NCBI GenBank assembly: GCA_040429635.1
Contig: CP158972.1
Span: 3,417,501-3,481,500, forward strand
Source: Tamlana crocina
GTDB taxonomy: Bacteria > Bacteroidota > Bacteroidia > Flavobacteriales > Flavobacteriaceae
Direction of reading: 5' to 3'
Length of the DNA stretch: 64,000 bases
Under the pieces are notes generated by a model. The model had not been told where the DNA came from. It was given only the letters and a program-made list of their open reading frames with translations, and did not search any database. Every line of letters begins with the position of its first letter. Position 1 is the first letter of the stretch. Position numbers and translations under genes: made by a program. Below are positions 1 through 8,010 of this stretch, in pieces.

Positions 1-1534
1 GAAACGCCAATTGATTGTATTGATACATCAAATTTGTAATGGCATTTGCATTACTTTTTCCAAATTCTCTAGTACTCCAATTTATATGATGTGCTCTGAC
101 GGCATCATCATTTTTAAAACTATCTATATCCCAAGCCATATCCAAAAACAGCTCGATATTATATTCATGGGGTTTGATGTCGCCACAATTTAAAATCCAA
201 ATATTTTGCGACCCAAACTCATAGGCTTTGGTCATTTCTTCCCACATTAAAACTGGGTTTGTAGAATTCAACCATAAATAATCATGTGGTCTTCCCCAAT
301 AAGAGGTGTGATAATACACGCCCGCTCCTCCGCTTCTTTTTTGCTCTTCAGCATTACTTAATTGCCGAATATACCCGTAGTTATCATCGGTCCAAACCAA
401 ACTTACATCTTCAGGTAAATCCAATCCGCTTTGGTAATAATGTAATACCTCTTTATACGGCACAAAAGCCTGTGGTTTTGTAACACCATTTTTAGAATTT
501 GCTTTTAGAATCTCGCGTTGGTCGGTTATAACCTGTTCTAAAAGTTTTACTTGCGAATCGGTATCATCTTCCCCAACAATCATAGGCGAATCATGTTCCC
601 CACGCATACCAACCGTGTAAATCCCCTCAAAATTTGCGGTTTCTTTAGCTCGTTTTTTAAATAAGGATTTTATTGATTCTGAATTGGTATCATATCGATA
701 ATCGCCCATAGTATCATGATTCCATTCTGCATTAATGTTGCACAACATCGGTTCTGCATGCGATGTGCCAATAACAATAGCATAATTATCGGCTACTATT
801 TTATTTTGTGGATAGTGGTAAAATGCCTTGGTGCATTTGTGCATGGCGGGCCAAATGGTATTGGCTCGCAGGCGCAACAATAATTCAAACACTTTGGCAT
901 AGGTTTTTGGGCCTATATCTCCCGTTTCTGGCTCGTAATTTAGTGCCGACCACCGTTGCAAGCCCCAATCTTCGTCATTTAAAAATATACCTCGGTATTT
1001 TACTGATGGCGTTCCGTAGGTTTTGTTTTCAATATTAAGCACAATACTTTCTTGCTTTTCTGGAGTTACATCTGCCCACCATTCCCACGGGGAAACTCCT
1101 ATCATTCTGGAAATTTCTAAAAGTCCGTAGGCCGTTCCTCTTCGGTCTGAACCAATAATGACTAATGCTTTTTTTATGCCTTTTGAAGGATTTTCAATGA
1201 CCTGAATCGTGTAGGCTTCCCATTTTCCTTCAATTTGAGAGACATCAATAGCGTGTTTTTTAATGAGTTGATTGATAACTTTACTGTTCCTCAGTGTTCC
1301 TGCTACAATTTGACATGGGGCTTGCTTTTGATGTTTCACAGCCGTTTTCCCCGAAACTTTTTGGATATCGCTCGCCAAAATATCTGAAGCAATACTCACG
1401 ACTTTGGCATCTTTTTTATCAATGATGATAGAAGCTACTTCTCCATTCTGAACTATTGGAAATTGAATACCATTTTGCCCCCAAGTTGTAAAACAAATAG
1501 TTAAGAATATGAATTTTATAAAGCGTTTATTCAT
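1..1534 (-). CDS. GH115 alpha-glucuronidase, partial (C-terminus beyond left edge)
   Basis: An open frame starts at ATG 1534 and stays open to the left edge, giving about 511 N-terminal residues of a protein that is usually 800-1000 long. The N-terminus (MNKRFIKFIFLTICFTTWGQ) is a Sec signal peptide. Family GH115 is recognised from GSDRRGTAYGLLEISR, SPWEWWADVTP, YRGIFLNDEDWGLQRW and RLRANTIWPAMH. Known members remove alpha-linked glucuronic or 4-O-methyl-glucuronic acid from glycans such as xylan and arabinogalactan. The start overlaps the stop of the upstream phospholipase-like gene by 8 bases, so translation is probably coupled within the PUL operon. The family is sure. The linkage attacked cannot be read, and the catalytic C-terminal part is partly outside the window. 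Confidence 0.9.
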   Translation of the reverse strand, partial: MNKRFIKFIFLTICFTTWGQNGIQFPIVQNGEVASIIIDKKDAKVVSIASDILASDIQKVSGKTAVKHQKQAPCQIVAGTLRNSKVINQLIKKHAIDVSQIEGKWEAYTIQVIENPSKGIKKALVIIGSDRRGTAYGLLEISRMIGVSPWEWWADVTPEKQESIVLNIENKTYGTPSVKYRGIFLNDEDWGLQRWSALNYEPETGDIGPKTYAKVFELLLRLRANTIWPAMHKCTKAFYHYPQNKIVADNYAIVIGTSHAEPMLCNINAEWNHDTMGDYRYDTNSESIKSLFKKRAKETANFEGIYTVGMRGEHDSPMIVGEDDTDSQVKLLEQVITDQREILKANSKNGVTKPQAFVPYKEVLHYYQSGLDLPEDVSLVWTDDNYGYIRQLSNAEEQKRSGGAGVYYHTSYWGRPHDYLWLNSTNPVLMWEEMTKAYEFGSQNIWILNCGDIKPHEYNIELFLDMAWDIDSFKNDDAVRAHHINWSTREFGKSNANAITNLMYQYNQLAF

Positions 1535-2591
1535 TTTTGATGTTTTTAATCCGTTCGTAGGTACCGTCCTCAAATTTAACTTCAAATGTAGATTTGAATA
1601 ACCTTGAAGGTTGATAATAATCGGTTGAAATAACTTGAGCTCCCGATGCTTTTGCTTTTTTAAATTTGGTATAATCGTTCGTTCTGGCTTCATTTGTTCC
1701 AGCATCGGCGCGAGTGCGTACCATATAACCTTGTGCTACCAATTGCTTGATATATTCAAAATCGGTAATAGGGTTGTTCACTATTCTAAAGGCCGATTCT
1801 GGGTTTCCTTCTTTACTATTCACAAAAAACACGCGGTTTTTCAGCGTATTGTCACCATTCATATACAGGCTGTTTTTATGAGCTTTTTCATCTAAAACAA
1901 ACAGAAATTTCCCTTTGCATTCTTCTAATTTTGGCCAACCTTGTTTTAAAACGGCTTCTTCTAAAGTACCATGGTTTCCTCTTACATCATCGGGTCGTAT
2001 TAAATCCTCTTTTGTAAATACTGAAAATATTTCAGCATCTAATTCTTGATACGCTTTCGCTGAAAAGGGAATTGGTTTGGTTAAGTCTGGTATTACCTTG
2101 TCTTTCGTATTCATTAAAATTATGATGGGCAGGTGTTCAGGATTGTTATCCGACCATTTTTTCATCGCTTTTAGCGCCTCTTTGAACAGCAAATGATGAC
2201 TTCGAAAATCGATATCTTGAATATGAAATAGTTTAAACCCTGGCTGTTTTAATTGTTCTGTTTCGTCATAAGGTATTGGCGTTTCTCCCGATTGTTTTAC
2301 AATGTCTAAGCCTTTTGGATTTGAAAAATGACCGCCTTCGGGGTCGTAAAACACATCGAGTTCTAAATTCCGTAAGCCAAGATTTAACTGCGCTTCTAAG
2401 GAAATATGCTCGTATTCCAATGACTTCGCTTTACTGGAATCTTTTAAAGCAAGGTAATTTAATAATGGTTGTTCAATTGCAATTTTATAGGAATTGTGGC
2501 TCCCTATAACCTGAACATCATTAAGTTTTATGGGGTGCTCTTTTGAACATCCAAAACACAGAAGCACAGCAAGAAGTACGAGGTGCTTCAT
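1527..2591 (-). CDS. Phosphoinositide phospholipase C-like lipoprotein (PI-PLC-C1 type)
   Basis: The 354-residue protein begins with a lipoprotein signal (MKHLVLLAVLLCFGC, likely lipidated Cys15). It then shows the PLC X-domain fold pattern: GSHNSYK with a candidate catalytic His32, LGLRNLELDVFYDPEGG with acidic candidates for the metal site, and LFHIQDIDF with the second His123. This matches the calcium-dependent phosphoinositide PLC family of bacteria, whose members cleave between the phosphate and the lipid of inositol phospholipids. It sits inside the PUL, 2 bases after the GH125 gene and overlapping GH115 by 8 bases. A phospholipase in this place suggests that the locus meets an inositol-lipid-linked glycan. 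The substrate is inferred. A divergent phosphodiesterase role is possible. Confidence 0.8.
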   Translation of the reverse strand: MKHLVLLAVLLCFGCSKEHPIKLNDVQVIGSHNSYKIAIEQPLLNYLALKDSSKAKSLEYEHISLEAQLNLGLRNLELDVFYDPEGGHFSNPKGLDIVKQSGETPIPYDETEQLKQPGFKLFHIQDIDFRSHHLLFKEALKAMKKWSDNNPEHLPIIILMNTKDKVIPDLTKPIPFSAKAYQELDAEIFSVFTKEDLIRPDDVRGNHGTLEEAVLKQGWPKLEECKGKFLFVLDEKAHKNSLYMNGDNTLKNRVFFVNSKEGNPESAFRIVNNPITDFEYIKQLVAQGYMVRTRADAGTNEARTNDYTKFKKAKASGAQVISTDYYQPSRLFKSTFEVKFEDGTYERIKNIKNE

Positions 2592-2593
2592 AT

Positions 2594-4033
2594 TTAAATG
2601 GATTTAAGAAGTTCTGGCTTTTCGTTGTATAATTTTAAAATTAACTCGCCAAAAAGGGTGTTTGCCCAAGCAAACCAAGAGCGCGAAAATTTGGATGCAT
2701 CATCTTTATGGAAGGTTTCGTGCATAAACCCTTTACCATCGTGGGTATTCATTAACTGTTTTACACACCACACAATTTCAGAATCACTATCGCTGGTCAT
2801 GGCCCGTAAAATAATCCCCATAGGCCAAATGGTGTCTAAACCTGCATGCGGACCGCCTTGTCCTTCGCCTGCTTTTCCTTTAAAATAATAAGGATTGTCG
2901 TGACTTAACAGATAAGCTCTTGTATTTTGGTAAACCTCAGCATCGTAATACTGTTCGCTCATTAAATACTTCATGGCGATTAAAGACGGAATGTTTGGGT
3001 CGTCTATAAATGCTTTGTTACCAAAACCATCTACCTCATACGCATAGACCTTACCATAATTCAGGTGTTCGGAAATGGCATATTTGTTTACAGCGCTTAA
3101 CACTTCATCTGAAAAGGATTGGCAAGCTTCTGAAAACGCCTTATCTCTTAAAACACCATTATAAATCTCACTTAATTGCGATAAAGACTCCACCGCAAAT
3201 AAATTAGATGGAATCAAAAACGGATACATGGTACCATCATCTGAAGGTCTAAACGCAGAACAAATGAGACCCACAGGTTTTATTGGCCTGCCTTTTCCTC
3301 TAAAGGGAGCTGTAACATTTTTATTTCTTCTAACACGCTCAAAATAATAGGGTGTTTCACCATTTTTACGTTGTTCAGTTCTAAGGGTTTTTACTGCGAG
3401 TCGCATGGCTTTATCCCAATCGTCATCAAAAACCAATGTGTCGCCAGTTTCTTTATAATAACCATACGCCAAACGAATGGCATAGCATAACGAATCTATT
3501 TCCCATTTACGCTCATGCACTCCCGGTATTGGGGTTGGACGGTCGTCCTTCCATTTGGTTTCTCTGGTCAGGTCTTTATAAAATGCGTTGGCATAAGGGT
3601 CTAACAAAATGCATTTGGTTTGCCTGTTTATTAAACCTTTAAATAGATTTTTTAATGCTTCATCTTGATTTACCAAAGGCAAATAAGGCCATACTTGGGC
3701 TGTAGAATCGCGCAACCACATAGCGTCAATATCGCCAGTAATAACAAAGGTGTCCGGCTTATTATTTATAAGTTCGTAATCTACTGTAGTATCTAAGGTA
3801 TTTGGAAAACAGTTTTCAAAAAGCCATGACAACTCTGGGTTTTTAATACCCCTTTTTACCTTTTTAATGGTGTTTTCTACGGTTTGACTTATAAAGGTTC
3901 TATCGGCTAATGGAGGCCTGTTAGATGTGTAGGGTGGTGTACTTGAAGCCATCGTAAATGCCGAACAACTTAGGGTGGCAACTCCCGTTGAACCCATAAT
4001 CGTTTGCTTTATAAATTTTCGTCGTGTGGTCAT
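2594..4033 (-). CDS. GH125 exo-alpha-1,6-mannosidase
   Basis: The 479-residue product is of normal length for GH125. The N-terminus has a twin-arginine-like signal (TTRRKFIKQTIMGSTG). Characteristic stretches are DIDAMWLRDSTAQVWPYLPL near residue 100, RPSDDGTMYPFLIPSNLFAV in the middle and GPHAGLDTIWPMGIILRAM towards the C-terminus. Characterised GH125 enzymes are inverting exo-acting alpha-1,6-mannosidases working on N-glycan, yeast mannan or similar chains. The gene lies 43 bases after the second GH92 gene and 2 bases before the PLC gene. An alpha-1,6-mannosidase next to GH92 enzymes suits a mannan, N-glycan or GPI-type mannose chain. The family is confident. The acceptor glycan is inferred from context only. 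Confidence 0.92.
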   Translation of the reverse strand: MTTRRKFIKQTIMGSTGVATLSCSAFTMASSTPPYTSNRPPLADRTFISQTVENTIKKVKRGIKNPELSWLFENCFPNTLDTTVDYELINNKPDTFVITGDIDAMWLRDSTAQVWPYLPLVNQDEALKNLFKGLINRQTKCILLDPYANAFYKDLTRETKWKDDRPTPIPGVHERKWEIDSLCYAIRLAYGYYKETGDTLVFDDDWDKAMRLAVKTLRTEQRKNGETPYYFERVRRNKNVTAPFRGKGRPIKPVGLICSAFRPSDDGTMYPFLIPSNLFAVESLSQLSEIYNGVLRDKAFSEACQSFSDEVLSAVNKYAISEHLNYGKVYAYEVDGFGNKAFIDDPNIPSLIAMKYLMSEQYYDAEVYQNTRAYLLSHDNPYYFKGKAGEGQGGPHAGLDTIWPMGIILRAMTSDSDSEIVWCVKQLMNTHDGKGFMHETFHKDDASKFSRSWFAWANTLFGELILKLYNEKPELLKSI

Positions 4034-4076
4034 AAAAATGATATTTACTTAAACCTTTTTTAATCTGCATGACAGA

Positions 4077-6374
4077 CTACTTTGTCCCTGCCATGTCAAG
4101 TTTTAGCACCCCACCGTTGGTTAAGGATTTATGAGACACATTAAATTTAGGCAAATCCTCGTTATTAAAAGAGGCCTCTTTTATGAAAACATTGGTTCCG
4201 CTGTTGTTTGTTGATTGAATCTTCAAAGTCTTCCCTGAGTAATATTCTGGATGTAATTGGATGGTTACCTTATCAAAAATAGGACTTCCTATTTGATACT
4301 CTGGATTTTCCTCGGTGCCTCCATTGACTTGAAACAGACCTATCTTCAATAAAACGGCTAAACTTCCCATAAGGCCTTGGTCTTCATCCCCATTGTATCC
4401 TGTGGATGGTGCTAAACCACCAAAAACCTTAGAAGCCACTTGCCTAGACCAATACTGCGTTAAATCCGGTCGTCCCAATTTATTAAAAATAAAGGCGGTT
4501 TGAATAGAGGGTTGGTTACCATAATTTATTGGGATTTTACGATACTCTGGGTGCAATTCTGAAGCATGCGATGTGCCCGAAGTAAAGTTTAATTGTTCAG
4601 CTTGTTCAAATTGTGTATTTAATTTTTCAACAGCTTTGTCTTTACCTCCCATAAGTTCAGCAAGTCCATCGTAATCATGAGGTACAAACCAAGTAGATTG
4701 CGCGCCATTGGATTCTATAAACCCTTCTTCATAAGTGTACGGGCTATAATTGGCTTGCCATTTTCCATCCACATTTTTGGCTTGCATCCATCCTCCTTCA
4801 TTTAAAAGCGATGCATAATTTTTAGAGCGCTTCATGAAATAGTCATAATCTTCAGACTTATTTAATTTTAAAGCTAATTGAGCTAATGTCCAGTCTTGAT
4901 AGGCGTATTCTAAAGTTAAACCAGCACCATCTTGATGCCCACCAAACTTTCCTTTAGGATTAGGATGTGGTACAAAGCCTTTTTCTATATAGAAATCCAA
5001 TCCGCCACCAATATTGGTTTTATGCTCATAACCCGCTTTTTCCATAATGCCTCCTTTTAAATGATTCTTCTTAAGGGCATTATACATATATTCTAAATCA
5101 TCTTTCAAAATACCTTTTTGAATCGCGCTAACAAAAAAAGGTGTGGCTGGTGCACCTGTCATCACGTAGGTGTAATTTCCGCCCGATGGCCCTCTGGGAA
5201 CTAAACCTCCATCTTTATAATATTGAAGAAAAGACATAGCAAACTCTTCATAAATATCTGGGTAAACTAGTCCCCAAAGTGTATTTAGTGTCCATTGGGC
5301 TCCCCAAAGCGCATCAGAATTGTAATGATTAAATTTTGGTTTTCCTGAAGCATCCAATGGCAATTGCCCAATTTTAAATTCATCTCCAGTATTATCAGGA
5401 TATGCACCATTAACATCATTAATAATGCGTCTGCCTTGAAGCGCATGCCATAAATCTGTATAAAAACGTCTTTGTTGCTTTTCGGTATTACCTTCAACCT
5501 TTATTCTACTTAACAACGAATTCCAATGGTCTTTAGAATCTTGAACAACGGTTTCAAAATCCCAATGAAGTAGTTCTGTTTTTAAATTTAACTGAGCATT
5601 CTCTTCTGAAGTATATGAAATGGCTACTTTCATTAGCAAAGGTGCTGTTAAATTATTAAAATGCATTAAATAATTCCCTGTTTCTTCATCTTTTTGCAAA
5701 CTATTCACAGAAGCATTGAGCTCAATTTTAAAAAACACCTTTAGCGCTTTTGGCCGTCTGTGAGTTGGTGTTGCCACTACTGAACCAGCAAATTCTTTAT
5801 CATTAATTTGACGCAGCTCTCCATTGGCATTATCTGATGGCCCAAGTATGGTATTCAAATTAAAAAGAACCGCATTTTTGGTGTTTTCTGGAAAGGTATA
5901 TTTATGAAAACCAACTCTAGTGGTACTAGTAAGTTCTGTTTTGATATTATAGCGTTGTAGTGACAAGCTATGATACCCAGATGTTACTGTTTCATCATCA
6001 TGACTGAATTTTGAATAAAAATCTTTGAAAACGGTCTTAGTATTCTCGGCAGAAAGCGTAACCGGCATCACTGATACGCCCGATATTTGCCAACCATGTA
6101 TATGGCTAAAGCCTTTAATGGTATCGGTTTTATAACGGTAACCACTGCCCCAAGCACCGTCAATTTCATTATCTGGACTAAGGTTTACCATCCCAAACGG
6201 ACGACATGCCGATGAAAAGAAAAACCAACGTGAGTTTTCTGTATCTAACTGCGGATATACCAAACTAGCATAATCTGTTGGTTCGTTTTTATCAATAGCT
6301 ATTTCTTTCTTGTCACTTTTACAAGAAAAAACAACCAATAAAACTGAGACTATGGCGATTATATAATTTTTCAT
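4077..6374 (-). CDS. GH92 alpha-mannosidase lipoprotein (second of two)
   Basis: I place the start at 6374, which gives MKNYIIAIVSVLLVVFSCKSD, a clean lipoprotein signal, 4 bases after the GH28-like gene ends. The frame also allows a start at 6416 that overlaps that gene and spoils the signal. The GH92 fold is seen from SSACRPFGMVNLSPD, ALWGAQWTLNTLWGLVYPD and GYNGDEDQGLMG, the last carrying the acidic base residues. The acid-residue segment reads FIESNGAQSTWFVPHD instead of the common EGNxWQY pattern, so two aromatic residues expected near the active site are missing. The motif GNQPSIQ also replaces the usual GNEP. GH92 enzymes are calcium-dependent inverting exo-alpha-mannosidases. Linkage preference may differ from alpha-1,2. 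Confidence 0.9.
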   Translation of the reverse strand: MKNYIIAIVSVLLVVFSCKSDKKEIAIDKNEPTDYASLVYPQLDTENSRWFFFSSACRPFGMVNLSPDNEIDGAWGSGYRYKTDTIKGFSHIHGWQISGVSVMPVTLSAENTKTVFKDFYSKFSHDDETVTSGYHSLSLQRYNIKTELTSTTRVGFHKYTFPENTKNAVLFNLNTILGPSDNANGELRQINDKEFAGSVVATPTHRRPKALKVFFKIELNASVNSLQKDEETGNYLMHFNNLTAPLLMKVAISYTSEENAQLNLKTELLHWDFETVVQDSKDHWNSLLSRIKVEGNTEKQQRRFYTDLWHALQGRRIINDVNGAYPDNTGDEFKIGQLPLDASGKPKFNHYNSDALWGAQWTLNTLWGLVYPDIYEEFAMSFLQYYKDGGLVPRGPSGGNYTYVMTGAPATPFFVSAIQKGILKDDLEYMYNALKKNHLKGGIMEKAGYEHKTNIGGGLDFYIEKGFVPHPNPKGKFGGHQDGAGLTLEYAYQDWTLAQLALKLNKSEDYDYFMKRSKNYASLLNEGGWMQAKNVDGKWQANYSPYTYEEGFIESNGAQSTWFVPHDYDGLAELMGGKDKAVEKLNTQFEQAEQLNFTSGTSHASELHPEYRKIPINYGNQPSIQTAFIFNKLGRPDLTQYWSRQVASKVFGGLAPSTGYNGDEDQGLMGSLAVLLKIGLFQVNGGTEENPEYQIGSPIFDKVTIQLHPEYYSGKTLKIQSTNNSGTNVFIKEASFNNEDLPKFNVSHKSLTNGGVLKLDMAGTK

Positions 6375-6378
6375 ATGC

Positions 6379-8007
6379 TTATTTAATTGTAAAACTGTTT
6401 TCTTTAATTTCTTCACTTAAAATAAAATTCTTATGTTCCTTGAAAACAAATTGTTTGTGTCTAGTTTCTGGTACCTTTACAGCGTTAAGCGACACATCTT
6501 TTACTTTATGAAACACAAAAGCTGGCCTAAAGTCTGGATTTTCTAGTTTTAAATTTACATTTTTAAAAGTGATATTGTTAGCATGCTTTACATAAAATGC
6601 CCAAGCAGGCAACTCGCCAAACATTGAAAATTCTGGATAGTCTGTTATTTTTTCGGGCACTTGTCCTAACCTGTTTAAAGGAACATAAGCCATGCCTTTT
6701 GTTGCCCTACCGGGAAAGGTAATATCCACGTTTTCTACAAGTACATTTTCAATATTATGTTCAGGAATACCAACAATTGATGATGGAAATGGGTTATGAA
6801 AGAAATCTACTTCTGGGCCTCGTAAATCGTAATCTATGTCGGGTCTTCCAAAAGGCACTTCAACATCTATATCTTTAATATGAATATTTTTCACCTCCCC
6901 AGGGGCATCTCCTCCTCTATGCCCTAATCGAATAAAAATGGCATTGCCTGTGTTTTTTGCTGTTATGTTGGACACATTAATATTTTCAATTACTCCTCCA
7001 TCAACACTTTCTATGGCGATAGCTGAACGGAAGGTATCAACAACATCAATGTTTTTTATAGTTACATTCTTAAAACCACCATAAGAAGCTGTACCAAATT
7101 TTACGGCACTAGCACTACTTTTAATATTACAATTGGCTATGTAAATGCTGTCATTATAAAAATCTGGGAAATACGATTTTAAACAGATGCCATCATCAGC
7201 CGAATTCACATTACAATTTGTGATTTGGACATTCTTACAATCGGTAATGTCCATACCATCATTATTCCAAAAAGCTCTGTTAAGAATGTTTAAATTATCG
7301 AGTTTTAACTTTTCACACAACTCGAATGACAACCCCCAGCATGCTCCATTTTGAAGATGTAGGTCTAAAATCTGTACATTTTCACACATTGAGAACCTTA
7401 ATAATTTAGGTCTTGCCGTTTCGTTGGGGCGCATGCGCCTGTAGTTATATTTTGGGTCTATGCGCTCTCCTGAATGATGCAAACTATCTACCGCCAAGGC
7501 CAATTTTCTACCTTGACCATCAATTTTACCTTCACCATAAATTTTAAAATTATTGGCTTTGTAAGCCACCAAAAAAGCCATGTTAGAGTAATCATCGCGC
7601 TTTGGTGATTCTGGGCGTTCTGGCATTGGGACATCTTCATAATGGTAAGGATTGGTACTCCCCAGTAAAACAGCTCCCTCTTTTAAATACAGGCTTACAT
7701 TAGACTTCATTACCAAACCTCCAGAAAGATATTGCCCTTTGGGAAATACCAAGGTGCCACCATTTTCCTTATTAACATTATCTATTAACTGTTGTAATGC
7801 TTTAGTGTTTAGTGTTGAGCTGTTTCCAACAACACCGAAATCTGTAACCAAATACTCCTTATTATTTGTTTTCTTTTGGTATGTTTTTATTACTTCGGTA
7901 TCTACTGATTTTGTTTTTGTTTCGGCAACATCTTTACAAGCTCCAAAAAGAAACACCATTACAAAAATGCTAAGAACCGAAGTATGACAGCTTAATCTAT
8001 ATTTCAT
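6379..8007 (-). CDS. GH28-like beta-helix glycosidase, lipoprotein
   Basis: The 542-residue protein starts with a lipoprotein signal ending FLFGAC and then has a right-handed parallel beta-helix repeat pattern. GH28 active-site features are present: NNDGMD and SADDGICLKS supply the aspartates. The usual Gly-His-Gly turn of polygalacturonases is not visible; the equivalent stretch reads SSASAVKFGTASYGG, followed later by IRLGHRGG. This is a recognisable GH28-like subgroup whose substrate need not be polygalacturonan. The gene is 3 bases downstream of the first GH92 gene, so it is in the same operon. It could act on a galacturonic or other uronic acid cap. Family membership is firm at the fold level and weak for substrate. 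Confidence 0.85.
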   Translation of the reverse strand: MKYRLSCHTSVLSIFVMVFLFGACKDVAETKTKSVDTEVIKTYQKKTNNKEYLVTDFGVVGNSSTLNTKALQQLIDNVNKENGGTLVFPKGQYLSGGLVMKSNVSLYLKEGAVLLGSTNPYHYEDVPMPERPESPKRDDYSNMAFLVAYKANNFKIYGEGKIDGQGRKLALAVDSLHHSGERIDPKYNYRRMRPNETARPKLLRFSMCENVQILDLHLQNGACWGLSFELCEKLKLDNLNILNRAFWNNDGMDITDCKNVQITNCNVNSADDGICLKSYFPDFYNDSIYIANCNIKSSASAVKFGTASYGGFKNVTIKNIDVVDTFRSAIAIESVDGGVIENINVSNITAKNTGNAIFIRLGHRGGDAPGEVKNIHIKDIDVEVPFGRPDIDYDLRGPEVDFFHNPFPSSIVGIPEHNIENVLVENVDITFPGRATKGMAYVPLNRLGQVPEKITDYPEFSMFGELPAWAFYVKHANNITFKNVNLKLENPDFRPAFVFHKVKDVSLNAVKVPETRHKQFVFKEHKNFILSEEIKENSFTIK

Positions 8008-8010
8008 AAT

